From WQUF01 sp031549525 (GTDB lineage: Bacteria > Bacillota > Clostridia > Clostridiales > Clostridiaceae): a DNA stretch of 64,000 nucleotides. The position numbers and the translations under genes were made by a program. Under the pieces are notes generated by a model. That model searched no databases and was not told the DNA's origin. It saw nothing but the letters and a program-made list of their open reading frames with translations. Location: assembly GCA_031549525.1 (NCBI GenBank), contig JAVBPQ010000060.1, positions 1 to 64,000 on the forward strand, in the 5' to 3' direction. This document shows, piece after piece, positions 16,934 through 26,329 of the stretch. Within the stretch, counting starts at the first letter, position 1; each line of letters begins with the position of its first letter.

Positions 16934-16968
16934 ATAAACCTGCAGTTTTTATAAATCTGCAGGTTTAT
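16934..16968 (-). terminator. Terminator of the 129-codon membrane protein gene
   Basis: Perfect 12-bp stem (16934-16945 with 16957-16968) directly after the stop codon of the minus-strand gene ending at 16971. Confidence 0.65.
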
Positions 16969-16970
16969 AA

Positions 16971-17327
16971 TTAATTTGAAAGTTTCATTACAACAGCAAA
17001 AGCTATAGAAGCTACACTTATTACTATTGCCATGATTCCTATTATTGTAGCTACACACATATTGCTTACGAGTTTAATGGTATTTTCAATTTTATAATCC
17101 ATTTTATCTAGTCGTACAGAAATATTATCTAGAGTTTTCAAAAAAAGTAGGAGGGTTTCTTCATCATCATGATCTGTTGCAGTTATGGCAATTTCACCTT
17201 TTAATATCCTTGTATCCACTTCTTCAATAGACCACTCTTCAAGTTCATCTGCCATAAATTCTCTTGGAGGAAAATTAAAATCTTTATCAGTTAAAGCTGA
17301 CTCTTCATTGTCCACAGTTTGTTTCAT
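16971..17327 (-). CDS. Hypothetical protein with one C-terminal membrane anchor
   Basis: A 118-residue protein from the ATG at 17327, chosen because AGGGGG lies 7 bases upstream; the frame extends 11 codons further but without a binding site. The N-terminal 80 residues are acidic and hydrophilic (ADELEEWSIEEVDTRI), followed by a short helical segment (TLDNISVRLDKMDYKIENTI) and a single hydrophobic helix near the C terminus. It looks like a tail-anchored cytoplasmic protein. No family recognised. Confidence 0.6.
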   Translation of the reverse strand: MKQTVDNEESALTDKDFNFPPREFMADELEEWSIEEVDTRILKGEIAITATDHDDEETLLLFLKTLDNISVRLDKMDYKIENTIKLVSNMCVATIIGIMAIVISVASIAFAVVMKLSN

Positions 17328-17611
17328 AAAATATCCCCCTAAAAATAATAGGTTATACATATACTAAAATTGATTAGAATATTGTAACATATTTTCAATT
17401 TATAAAAAAGTCATAAATACAATGTTTTTATATCAATAATATTTAATTTTATTTAAAATATTATTAAAAAATGAGCGTATATAAAGTAAAATCGAAGTTT
17501 TCTTATCTTGATAAGAAAAATAAAAGATAAATAAATGCATATAATTCCTTTATTTACAAAAAATACCTTTAGTGTGTTTAACATCACTACATTAATAAAG
17601 GAGGAGATAAA

Positions 17612-19822
17612 ATGATTTGTTTTAAAAAAGTAGGATTTTGTACAAAATTCTTATGCTTTATTTTGGCACTATTTTTCTTACAGAATATTGGCATTAAAGC
17701 ATTTACAGAAAATAGTTACATAAATAAAGATATGCAATATGCAGCTAATCCTATGGGGGAGGTGCTTGGTCAAATCACAGATTTAGTTACAAGTGAAAAA
17801 CTAAAGGATGCAAAATTAGTCATATCAAATGGAGCTTTAAATCGAGAGACAACAACTGACGTGGAGGGAATGTTTAGTTTTAAAGATGTTCCAGTCGGTA
17901 CATATACCATTTCTGTAAATGTTGCAAATTATAATCCTGCAACTCAGAGTGATGTGGTAATAAATCAAGGAATAAAGACTGTAAATGACTTTGCTCTTAC
18001 AAAGATGAGAGGAAATTTAACAGGGTATGTAACAGATAAAGTGACCTCAAAACCTATTGAAGGAGTTTTGATCACAATTACAAATGATAAAAAATCCTAT
18101 TCACAGACTACAGATTCAAATGGAAAATATGTAATAAGTAGTGCCTATGCAGGAGTGTATGGTGCAACTGCCAAAATGGAAAACTATAATATTGAGGGTC
18201 CTTCATCTGTTGCAATTACAGGGGAGCCTTTAGAAAAAAACTTTGCTTTGACAAGACAGACAGGAGGCATAACAGGTAGAATTACAAGCTCTGAAAATAA
18301 GCTTGGACTTTCTCAGGTTTTAATTAAAGTCACTGATGGTATAAATAATTATGAGGCTTTAACTGATTCGAATGGAAACTTTACAATAGATGATGTTTAT
18401 TCAGGAACATATAAGGTATTTGCAAATTTAAAAGATTATGAAGAAAAACAATTGACTGATGTGCTCATAGAAAGTGGAGATATGGCAAGTCAAAGTTTTG
18501 AAATGTCGAGAAAGGCTGGAAGCGTATCTGGAAAACTAGTAGGGAAAATATTTGGAAAAGTAAGAGACGATTTAAATGGAAGTGCTATATATAGAGCAAA
18601 AATAACTCTAAAGGATAAGGATAATACTTATATTGCTTATTCAGATGAGAGCGGATACTATGAAATTAATGATGCAATAGTTGGAAACTATGATATGACA
18701 GTAGAATATGAAAATTATAATACTAAAATCATGAGCGAGATCAGTATAAATAACGCATATCCAACTGAGCAGGATATAAAAATGAAGAGCTCACTAGGAG
18801 CATTAAAAGGAAATGTAACAGATGTGATCTATGGTAATAAGATTCAAGGAGCAAAGGTTGTAGTGAGCAATGATAAAAATGAGTATATATTTTTTACAGA
18901 CCCAAATGGCGATTATATTGTAAACAATATAAAAGAAGGAACTTATGATGTGACAGTTAGCAAAGTAAATTTTGATAAAAGTGTTGCAAATGGTATAACA
19001 GTGACAAATGGAGATATAATTTCTCGAAATTTTGCTTTAGAGAGCCATTTTGGAAGCCTTACAGGGAAAGTAGTGGATAAAAATACTGGTGATCCTATTC
19101 CATCTGCAAATATAAAACTTGCAAATCAGGATAAAGAGATAAATACAATAGCAGATGAATATGGAAATTATAGTATAGACGGGGTACTGCCAGGGAATTA
19201 CGATATAACTGCAAGCTTAAATGGATACGACCCTAGTTCAAAATATGACGTGACAATCAATATTGCAGAATCAATAAAATTTGACTTTCAGCTTTTAAAA
19301 AATATAGGAACTGCAAATGAGGCTTTAGGGGAAGTAAGCCCTAATGAAACTTTAAGCAATACTCCCATAGCAACACCAAATTTAATGGGGAGCATGCTTT
19401 TAGGTTCTAATAGTGTCATAATCACACCTGAATTGCCTACTTCTTACAATTTAAATGTACAGCAGCCAATTGTAGAATCTATTTCTAGCGCAAATGAAAT
19501 AACAGGAACAGGGACAGCAGGGGATACAGTTGTGGTGGTTATGCCTGATGGAACAGAATTAAAGCAGCAAATAGATGATAGTGGAAAGTGGTCCATAGCA
19601 ATGCCTTCTGCAAATGCAGGATATAATATAGTAGTATATGCTTTAGATAATGATAACAATTTAAGTGCAAATGTGAATGTAAAAATAGTAGAATCTCTTC
19701 CTGCTACAGGAGAATATCATTTAAACAGTTGCTATTTAAATTATTCAAAATATATAGCTTTATTCTTATTTTGGGGAATGTTCATGATGATCATATTGAG
19801 AAAATTTAGTAAAAATATATAG
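17612..19822 (+). CDS. Sortase-anchored (LPATG) surface protein with six carboxypeptidase-regulatory-like repeats
   Basis: A 736-residue exported protein. Seen: an N-terminal signal peptide (basic, then FLCFILALFFLQNI); six repeats of about 80-90 residues from about residue 49 to 570, each with G-x-L/V-x-G-x-V-x-D, an A-K/N-V/I-x-V strand, T-D-x-N/E-G-x-Y and F-x-L, the pattern of carboxypeptidase-regulatory or CNA-B-like beta sandwiches; one Ig-like module (ITGTGTAGDTVVVVMPDGTE); and a C-terminal sorting signal, LPATG at 696-700, a hydrophobic helix and RKFSKNI. AAAGGAGG precedes the ATG. No sortase gene is nearby. Probably an adhesin or wall structural protein. Confidence 0.88.
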   Translation: MICFKKVGFCTKFLCFILALFFLQNIGIKAFTENSYINKDMQYAANPMGEVLGQITDLVTSEKLKDAKLVISNGALNRETTTDVEGMFSFKDVPVGTYTISVNVANYNPATQSDVVINQGIKTVNDFALTKMRGNLTGYVTDKVTSKPIEGVLITITNDKKSYSQTTDSNGKYVISSAYAGVYGATAKMENYNIEGPSSVAITGEPLEKNFALTRQTGGITGRITSSENKLGLSQVLIKVTDGINNYEALTDSNGNFTIDDVYSGTYKVFANLKDYEEKQLTDVLIESGDMASQSFEMSRKAGSVSGKLVGKIFGKVRDDLNGSAIYRAKITLKDKDNTYIAYSDESGYYEINDAIVGNYDMTVEYENYNTKIMSEISINNAYPTEQDIKMKSSLGALKGNVTDVIYGNKIQGAKVVVSNDKNEYIFFTDPNGDYIVNNIKEGTYDVTVSKVNFDKSVANGITVTNGDIISRNFALESHFGSLTGKVVDKNTGDPIPSANIKLANQDKEINTIADEYGNYSIDGVLPGNYDITASLNGYDPSSKYDVTINIAESIKFDFQLLKNIGTANEALGEVSPNETLSNTPIATPNLMGSMLLGSNSVIITPELPTSYNLNVQQPIVESISSANEITGTGTAGDTVVVVMPDGTELKQQIDDSGKWSIAMPSANAGYNIVVYALDNDNNLSANVNVKIVESLPATGEYHLNSCYLNYSKYIALFLFWGMFMMIILRKFSKNI

Positions 19823-19823
19823 A

Positions 19824-19867
19824 AAAAAAGTATCTTCAATTTATTTTTTAATTGAAGATACTTTTTT
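19824..19867. terminator. Bidirectional terminator
   Basis: A 17-bp perfect stem (19824-19840 with 19851-19867) with A and T runs on either side separates two convergent genes. Confidence 0.88.
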
Positions 19868-19874
19868 CTACATT

Positions 19875-20675
19875 CTAATATAATCCAAATTTCATCATTC
19901 TCAATACTTCGTAATAATCTGTGCTATAAAATCTAAGAGTAGTAGATGATATTTTTTCCATTCCTGGGTAGAAACTCTTTTTATATGCTTTTGCTGGATC
20001 TTGAAAACAAATTTCAATATCAAATTCCTTTGGAAGATCTAAAAAGCAATTTGATATATCATTTGTAAGGGCAGATTTTACACCATGCTCTATGAGCATT
20101 AGAGATAATTCTGGATGAATAGAAATAGTAGATGTACCAAAATGCTTATTTGTAGCTAAAGTGTGTATATTTGGGTTTATATTCTTTGCAAAATTGCAAA
20201 TACCTGCATCACCGCTTAAGAATACTACAGGGACACCTACATAAGAAGCTATATATGTATTTATAAGGTATTCATTTACCAATTCTCCATTTATTTTAAA
20301 AGAATGTATACTTGTACTATATGTATGGCAAAGAGGATTATCTTCAAAAGATGCACCAGAGTGATATCCTATCATCAATGCAGCATCAAAAGTGCTGTCT
20401 ATTTCTTGCATCATTGAAAAAGGGTGGCCGCTCATCCCTCTTACCATGGTGACGTTTTTAGGGAGAATGTTAAAATCAATGTTGCAGCACCATGAATGCC
20501 CATCTTTTATTAAAATCTCTGTTGCTCCTGCGGAATTTGCTCCAATGCAAGCTGCTGCCACTTCTTTAGACATCTGTTCTGCAAATATCGCATATTCTTT
20601 TTTGTCATGATTACATTGATCCCAGTTTAATATCCCTGTTACGCCCTCTATATCTGCACTTATGTATATTTTCAT
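19875..20675 (-). CDS. DppA-type D-aminopeptidase (peptidase family M55)
   Basis: A 266-residue zinc aminopeptidase of the DppA family, which releases N-terminal D-amino acids from peptides such as peptidoglycan fragments. Seen: ADIEGVTGI at residues 7-15 with the metal ligands Asp and Glu, LIKDGH with the next ligand, MIGYHSGA, and HTYSTSIHSFKINGE. Length fits the family. It is transcribed alone, divergent from a proline peptidase gene, which hints at peptide salvage. Confidence 0.88.
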   Translation of the reverse strand: MKIYISADIEGVTGILNWDQCNHDKKEYAIFAEQMSKEVAAACIGANSAGATEILIKDGHSWCCNIDFNILPKNVTMVRGMSGHPFSMMQEIDSTFDAALMIGYHSGASFEDNPLCHTYSTSIHSFKINGELVNEYLINTYIASYVGVPVVFLSGDAGICNFAKNINPNIHTLATNKHFGTSTISIHPELSLMLIEHGVKSALTNDISNCFLDLPKEFDIEICFQDPAKAYKKSFYPGMEKISSTTLRFYSTDYYEVLRMMKFGLY

Positions 20676-20838
20676 ACTTTAATATAGTTCCCTCCTCAAA
20701 AATAGTCTAAATTATTTTAACATAAATACAAAATATAATACAGTATGAGCGTTAATCAAAATAATTTTAAAAAACTATTCTTTTTAGGTTGCTTTAAGAT
20801 ATATAATAAAAATAGATTATATATGGAGGATTATAAAC

Positions 20839-22617
20839 ATGATCAATGAAAGAATTGGTTTACTTAGGAAAGAGATGTCTAAAAATAATATAGACTATTA
20901 TATCATTAAGGATAGCGACTATCATAACAGTGAATATGTAGATTCACATTTTAAGGAAAGATCTTTTATTTCTGGGTTTACAGGCTCTGCTGGAATTATT
21001 GTGGTATCTAAAGATGAAGCTTGTTTATTTGCAGATGGAAGGTATCACATTCAAGCAGAGAAACAAATAGAAAATACAGAGATAAAATTATATAAGATAG
21101 GCCTTGAAGGTGTTATAAATCACTTAGAATATTTAAAAGAAAATATAAAAGATGGTGAAACTATCGGATTTGATGGAAGATGTTTTGGCTTAATAGAATT
21201 TAAAAATATGAAAAGTCAATTTGAAGATAAAAATGTGAATTTTAAAATTGATCTTGATCTTATCGGAGATATATGGGAGAATAGGCCTTCTGCAAAAGTT
21301 GGAAGGGCATTTATACATGATTTAAAATACTGTGGAGTTTTGCGAGAAGATAAGATACAAAAAGTAAGATGTAAGATGAATGAGCTTTTAGCTGACTATT
21401 ATGTCATATCTTCATTAGATGATATTGCGTGGCTTTTAAATATAAGGGGCAATGATATACCAAATAACCCTGTGGTAGTGAGCTTTTTATTTTTAAGCGA
21501 AGATGAGGTTGTTTTCTTTGTAGATGAAAGGAGAATATCCAAAGAAGTAAGGGAGGATCTTGAAAAATCAGGTATTAAAATTGAAGCATATGATAACATA
21601 TACGAGAAAATAAAATCTATAGATAAAGGGTTCATTTTATTTGATGAAGCAAAGACAAATTGTAAGATGGTTGATTTAATAGATGAAAAAGTGGAAAAAA
21701 TCATAAAGAGAAATATTGTTACAGATATGAAAGCTATAAAAAATAAAGTGGAAATTGAAAATTTAAAAAAAGCTCAGATTAAAGACTGTGTAGCTTTAGT
21801 TAAGTTTTTTAATTATATAGATAGCCATATTGGCAAAGAGACCATAACTGAACTTGATGTAGCAGATCTTTTAGAAAAATTCAGAAAAGAGGATGATGAA
21901 TTTGTAGAACCAAGCTTTGATACCATAGCAGGATATAAAGAAAATGGTGCAATTGGTCATTATAAAGCTACCGAGGAGAGTTTTAGCACTCTATCAGATG
22001 AAGGATTTCTTTTAATAGATTCAGGAGGCCAATACTATTCTGGAACTACAGATATAACGAGGACCATTTCCTTAGGAAAAATCTCAGATGAAATGAAAAG
22101 GGATTTCACTTATGCTCTAAAGGCTATGATAAATTTAACTAAAACAAAATTCTTAAAAGGAACAAATGGAATACCTTTTGATATGATGGCAAGATCAATT
22201 TTATGGAATTATGGAATAGATTATAAACACGGTACAGGTCATGGACTTGGATTTTTCTTAAATGTTCATGAAGGTCCTCAAGGATTCTCATTAAAATCAA
22301 ATCCAACAGTGTATTTTGAGCCTGGAATGCTCACAACTAATGAACCTGGAATATATAAAGAAGGAAAATATGGAATAAGGCATGAGAACGATATGCTCAC
22401 TGTAGAGATAGGAAAAAATGAGTATGGTGACACATTTATGGAATTTGAAACTGTGACATTTTGTCCTTTTGATATTAAAGCAATAGATAAGGAATACCTT
22501 ACTTTAGATGAAATCAATTGGATAAACGAATATCATAAAAAGACATTTGAGCTTTTAAGTCCTTTCCTTGATGATTCTTCTATAGAGTGGCTTAAAAAAG
22601 CTACAGCTAAAATATAA
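20839..22617 (+). CDS. Xaa-Pro aminopeptidase (M24B, three-domain type)
   Basis: Removes an N-terminal residue that precedes proline. The 592-residue length and architecture match eukaryote-like aminopeptidase P1: two creatinase-like N-terminal domains (FISGFTGSAGIIVV, FADGRYHIQAEKQ) and a C-terminal pita-bread domain. All five metal ligands are visible in LLIDSGGQYYSGTTDITRT, GTGHGLGFFLNVHEGP, TNEPGIY and FETVT. TATGGAGG precedes the ATG. It is followed by the selenouridine synthase gene 45 bases later. Confidence 0.93.
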   Translation: MINERIGLLRKEMSKNNIDYYIIKDSDYHNSEYVDSHFKERSFISGFTGSAGIIVVSKDEACLFADGRYHIQAEKQIENTEIKLYKIGLEGVINHLEYLKENIKDGETIGFDGRCFGLIEFKNMKSQFEDKNVNFKIDLDLIGDIWENRPSAKVGRAFIHDLKYCGVLREDKIQKVRCKMNELLADYYVISSLDDIAWLLNIRGNDIPNNPVVVSFLFLSEDEVVFFVDERRISKEVREDLEKSGIKIEAYDNIYEKIKSIDKGFILFDEAKTNCKMVDLIDEKVEKIIKRNIVTDMKAIKNKVEIENLKKAQIKDCVALVKFFNYIDSHIGKETITELDVADLLEKFRKEDDEFVEPSFDTIAGYKENGAIGHYKATEESFSTLSDEGFLLIDSGGQYYSGTTDITRTISLGKISDEMKRDFTYALKAMINLTKTKFLKGTNGIPFDMMARSILWNYGIDYKHGTGHGLGFFLNVHEGPQGFSLKSNPTVYFEPGMLTTNEPGIYKEGKYGIRHENDMLTVEIGKNEYGDTFMEFETVTFCPFDIKAIDKEYLTLDEINWINEYHKKTFELLSPFLDDSSIEWLKKATAKI

Positions 22618-22625
22618 AATTTAAG

Positions 22626-22643
22626 GGCTTGCTTTGCAAGCCT
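22626..22643 (+). terminator. Small hairpin between the peptidase and selU genes
   Basis: GGCTTGC and GCAAGCC with a 3-base loop. It lacks a solid T run, so it may be a weak terminator or an mRNA processing element. Confidence 0.4.
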
Positions 22644-22662
22644 AGTTTATTTAGGTGATGTA

Positions 22663-23700
22663 ATGACAAAAGGGATAACATGTGAAGAATTGATAGAAGA
22701 TGATATTTTAATCGATGTTAGAACAAAGAAAGAGTTTTTAGAAGCTCATATAACAAATGCAATAAATATACCTATTCTAGATGATAAAGAAAGAGAAGAG
22801 GTTGGGTGTGTTTATAAAAATGAAAGCAAAGAAAAAGCTAAGCTGCTAGGGATACAATATGCTACAAGAAGGCTTGAAAATTTCTTAAAAGAGTTTTTTA
22901 ACGTTTATGACAGGCATAAAAAAAACATCTTTTATTGTGCAAGGGGAGGCATGAGGAGCGGAAGCGTCGTTTCTCTTTTAGATTCCCTTGAGTTTAAGGT
23001 TTATAAGCTTCAAGGTGGATATAAATCCTATAGAAATTTTATTATAAATAAAATACCAAAAATGAATGAAGGTATACAATATATAATGCTCCATGGAAGG
23101 ACAGGAGTAGGAAAGACCATAATATTAAATAAATTAAGAGAATTAAATTTTAATGTTTTAGATTTTGAGAGGGGAGCAAATCATCGAGGATCTGCACTTG
23201 GATCTGTAGGGCTTGGTGAGAGTGCATCTCAAAAAAGCTTTGAGACATTTATTTATGAATCCTTAAAGAATAAAACAGGAGACTATATATTTGTAGAAGC
23301 TGAAAGTAAAAGGGTAGGAAATGCATATATACCTGATTGTATATTTAACTCTATGAAAAATGGATATCATATTTTAATCCATATGCCTATGGAGGAGAGG
23401 GTTAAAATTTTACAAGATGAATATTTAAAATTTGAAAGTTCTCATGAAGAAATAAAAAATTCTATTTTAAAATTAGATAAGCAAATTGGAAATAAACTAG
23501 TAAATTTGTCCATAGAATTGTTAAATAACAAAAAGTATGATGATCTTATCATATTGTTAAATGAAAAATATTATGATCCTCTATATGATAAATCTATAAA
23601 AATGTATAAATATGATCTTATAATACAGGGACAATCTTTAGATGATATAGTTTTAAATATAGTGAAATTTTATAATTTAAAAAACCTGGGGTATTCGTAA
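22663..23700 (+). CDS. selU: tRNA 2-selenouridine synthase
   Basis: Replaces sulfur by selenium in wobble 2-thiouridine of tRNA, using selenophosphate; also called MnmH. The 345 residues hold an N-terminal rhodanese domain (DVRTKKEFLEAHITNAINIP, catalytic Cys in FYCARGGMRSGSV) and a C-terminal P-loop domain (GRTGVGKT, DFERGANHRGSALG). This implies that the organism makes selenophosphate, although selD is not in the window. The start follows AGGTGATG with good spacing. Confidence 0.94.
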   Translation: MTKGITCEELIEDDILIDVRTKKEFLEAHITNAINIPILDDKEREEVGCVYKNESKEKAKLLGIQYATRRLENFLKEFFNVYDRHKKNIFYCARGGMRSGSVVSLLDSLEFKVYKLQGGYKSYRNFIINKIPKMNEGIQYIMLHGRTGVGKTIILNKLRELNFNVLDFERGANHRGSALGSVGLGESASQKSFETFIYESLKNKTGDYIFVEAESKRVGNAYIPDCIFNSMKNGYHILIHMPMEERVKILQDEYLKFESSHEEIKNSILKLDKQIGNKLVNLSIELLNNKKYDDLIILLNEKYYDPLYDKSIKMYKYDLIIQGQSLDDIVLNIVKFYNLKNLGYS

Positions 23701-23709
23701 CCCAGGTTT
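23682..23709. terminator. Bidirectional terminator overlapping the selU stop codon
   Basis: AAACCTGGG (23682-23690) pairs with CCCAGGTTT (23701-23709), overlapping the last codons of the two convergent genes. Confidence 0.75.
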
Positions 23710-24460
23710 ATTCTTTATCTATAAAGAATTTTCGTGAAAAATCGATCATTAAAAATAAATTTGATATCTTCCTTATGCTCTTAGTTATGCTTAAATCATT
23801 TTTTGATATTATGTGAAATATGCTATTTTCAATATACAATTCTTTTATATCTGTAAATTTAATTATATTATCATCGCAAATATAGCTTTCATTTGAGATG
23901 CTTATTTCTCCAAAGTCTACCATTTTATCTTCGGATAACATGTCATTTAACTTAGGCATGTTATATTTATTGAATACATAATTTATATCGTCATTTAAAC
24001 TTTCAAAATTATGGACAAATTCGCTCTTAAGAACTAATTTTTGATTATCGAAGGTGAGTATTTTAAGAGATACATCCATATTTTTAACGCCAACAGTCAT
24101 TAAATATTTCTTAGATAAGGTATAATATTTAAAGGTATCATAATAAATGCTTTTTATGTTTTCAATAGGATATTTTTTGCTAAATCCAAAAGTGAAATAG
24201 ACAAATCCATTTTCATATATGTCGATCCTCTTTGTTAAATTTGAAACATGAATAAATATAATTATTATAAATATAATAGATGAAAAGAATAATATTATAA
24301 TAAGAGGCACCAAGCCTATCTTATTGCTTGATTTATTATACATATTAATTCCATAATATATAATGAAGAAAAGAACAGATGCAATACAAATAATTGATAG
24401 TATTGAAATGTTCTTTTTAAAGCTATAAGACCTTATTTTGTTACCAAAAGCTCTAAACAT
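23708..24460 (-). CDS. Membrane protein with PH-like soluble domain, function unknown
   Basis: A 250-residue protein. Two hydrophobic helices lie at about residues 19-40 and 50-72, followed by a soluble, mainly beta region (IDIYENGFVYFTFG, YPIENIKSIYYD) that resembles bacterial PH-like domains found behind paired membrane helices. No catalytic motif seen. Its neighbour on the same strand, 60 bases upstream, is also unknown. Confidence 0.55.
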   Translation of the reverse strand: MFRAFGNKIRSYSFKKNISILSIICIASVLFFIIYYGINMYNKSSNKIGLVPLIIILFFSSIIFIIIIFIHVSNLTKRIDIYENGFVYFTFGFSKKYPIENIKSIYYDTFKYYTLSKKYLMTVGVKNMDVSLKILTFDNQKLVLKSEFVHNFESLNDDINYVFNKYNMPKLNDMLSEDKMVDFGEISISNESYICDDNIIKFTDIKELYIENSIFHIISKNDLSITKSIRKISNLFLMIDFSRKFFIDKE

Positions 24461-24520
24461 TTATATACCTCAAGAAAACTATTAATAAATTTAGTCATAT
24501 TTAGAGAACATTATTTACAA

Positions 24521-25132
24521 CTATAATAAAGTAGCATTCATGGGAATAATACCATCTTGAAAATCTTCAGTTTGATCAAAGTCTGATAAATCCATGATGA
24601 ATTTAACCCAAGTGTTGCTTTTATCCAAAATGGCAGAATAGCATTTACCCTTTATGTTTTTAGAGTTAAATTGCCATAAAATATGAAGCCCTTCTTCATT
24701 AGTAAAACCTTCATTGTTTGATTGAACTATTGCAGATTTTAATTGACTGAATATGTAATTTTGGACAGAGGAAAGGGCATCCCATCCATTACAACTTGCT
24801 ATCTCTGGGAATATTTCGATAGCATAAATGACTTCCACATCATCTAAATATGCTTTAAGCCATTCAGCTGAAGTTACAGGATAGGACTTTTTTAGGCTTT
24901 TTTTAAATTCTTTTATCTCTTTTTTGGCAATAGAATCATCCTTCACTGAATCTCTTTCAATAAAAAAAATTTCCATACCATCACATTGTATTGAAACATC
25001 CTTCCATTGTTCATCAGTTCCGGATTCGAGTTTAAGAGAAGCTTTTATGTTTTTTAAATATAGAAAATTTCTTATTTCATTTAAAGGTATATATCTATCG
25101 TCTTTTGTCAAAATTCTTACAATTTGCCCCAT
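24521..25132 (-). CDS. Hypothetical soluble protein
   Basis: A 203-residue protein with no motif I recognise. It is moderately acidic and has no signal peptide or membrane helix. AAGGAGG sits 6 bases before the ATG at 25132, so that start is preferred over the TTG at 25138. The central part (YPVTSAEWLKAYLDDVEVIY) and a tryptophan-rich C-terminal half look like a globular alpha-beta domain. It may be cotranscribed with the downstream membrane protein. Confidence 0.55.
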   Translation of the reverse strand: MGQIVRILTKDDRYIPLNEIRNFLYLKNIKASLKLESGTDEQWKDVSIQCDGMEIFFIERDSVKDDSIAKKEIKEFKKSLKKSYPVTSAEWLKAYLDDVEVIYAIEIFPEIASCNGWDALSSVQNYIFSQLKSAIVQSNNEGFTNEEGLHILWQFNSKNIKGKCYSAILDKSNTWVKFIMDLSDFDQTEDFQDGIIPMNATLL

Positions 25133-25260
25133 GCTCAACCTCCTTAAAAGTGGACTGTATTATTATATAAACAAGAGTACTTATAACTTATAAATAATAT
25201 TAAAGATTTTTTAATTTTAATGTTATTAAAATAAGGCAATAAAATCAAGGTTATTATTTA

Positions 25261-25289
25261 TTGACACTAATTAACTCTTAAATTATAAT
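25261..25289 (+). promoter_or_regulatory. Consensus sigma-A promoter of the shikimate operon
   Basis: TTGACA (25261-25266), a 17-base spacer, and TATAAT (25284-25289): a perfect match to the housekeeping promoter. It leaves an untranslated leader of about 170 bases before aroF. Confidence 0.85.
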
Positions 25290-25295
25290 GTAAGC

Positions 25296-25464
25296 AAAAA
25301 ATAATTGTTTATTGAAAATTGCTGAGTTTAAGCTATATTTATATGATTTTCAAATACAAGCTTACTTATACAAAAATTTTTAAATAAAGTTAAGAATTAA
25401 ATTAATTAGCAGATGATGTTGATTATAACATATTATTATATAAAATTTAAATGAGGTACTCACT
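25296..25464 (+). other. 170-base untranslated leader of the shikimate operon
   Basis: Starts after the consensus promoter and ends at aroF. A TTGAAAAT / ATTTTCAA pair about 35 bases apart could form a hairpin. I see no T-box signature and no T-rich attenuator stem, so the length is unexplained. Confidence 0.4.
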
Positions 25465-26316
25465 ATGAACATTATAGACCATGAATCACGTAAAATAAAT
25501 AATTATCCAAAAGTTTATAAAAAGTTTAAAGAACATTTTTCTAAAGTAAATGTTGGAAAAGTGGTATTTGATAATGAACATTTTGTGATAATAGCAGGAC
25601 CTTGTTCCGTGGAAAGCTATGATCAGATGATGGAAATTGCATCTTTAGTAAAAAATTCAGGAGCTCATATATTAAGAGGTGGCGCATTTAAGCCTAGAAC
25701 CTCACCTTATTCTTTCCAAGGGCTTAAGGAGGAAGGTCTTAAAATGCTGTTTGAAGCAGGAAAAGCGTATTTTTTGCCAATAGTGACTGAAGTTACATCT
25801 ATTGAGAATCTCCATATAGCTTTGAAATATACAGATATGATACAAATTGGTGCGAGGAATATGTATAACTATGAACTTCTTAAAGAAGCAGGAAAATGCA
25901 AAGTACCAGTTTTATTAAAGAGAAGTTTTCAAGCAAACCTTGATGAATTTCTCACATCTGCTGAATATATTCTTTCAGAAGGAAATGAGAATGTGGTACT
26001 TTGTGAGAGAGGGATAAGGACATTTGAAACAAGTTCAAGAAATACAACAGATTTAAATACCGTAATAATGGTGAAAGAGCGAACACATTTACCTATTATT
26101 GTGGATCCAAGCCATGCTACAGGATATTGGTATATGGTAGAAAAAATATCAAAGGCTTCAATGGTAGTAGGGGCAGATGGTGTGATGATAGAGGTGCATA
26201 ATTTTCCAGAAAGGGCACTTTCAGATGGAGAACAATCAGTAAAACCTGAATTATTTTCTTCAATAGTAGAAAATTTAAAAAAACTTTCAAAATTTGAAAA
26301 TAGAAGGATAGATTAA
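25465..26316 (+). CDS. aroF: 3-deoxy-7-phosphoheptulonate synthase (DAHP synthase, KDOPS-like type I-beta)
   Basis: First step of aromatic amino acid synthesis: phosphoenolpyruvate plus erythrose 4-phosphate. The 283 residues carry IIAGPCSVES, LRGGAFKPRTSPYSFQGL, LLKRSFQAN and IVDPSHATGYW, the standard active-site set of the beta type. The N-terminal about 35 residues precede the barrel and are too short for a full regulatory ferredoxin-like domain, so feedback control may be absent or of another kind. First gene of the operon. Confidence 0.95.
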   Translation: MNIIDHESRKINNYPKVYKKFKEHFSKVNVGKVVFDNEHFVIIAGPCSVESYDQMMEIASLVKNSGAHILRGGAFKPRTSPYSFQGLKEEGLKMLFEAGKAYFLPIVTEVTSIENLHIALKYTDMIQIGARNMYNYELLKEAGKCKVPVLLKRSFQANLDEFLTSAEYILSEGNENVVLCERGIRTFETSSRNTTDLNTVIMVKERTHLPIIVDPSHATGYWYMVEKISKASMVVGADGVMIEVHNFPERALSDGEQSVKPELFSSIVENLKKLSKFENRRID

Positions 26317-26329
26317 AGAGGTGCAATGT

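Noticed and set aside
25290..25464. T-box or peptide attenuator in the aro leader
   Set aside because: No T-box core sequence and no terminator-like stem with a T run before aroF.
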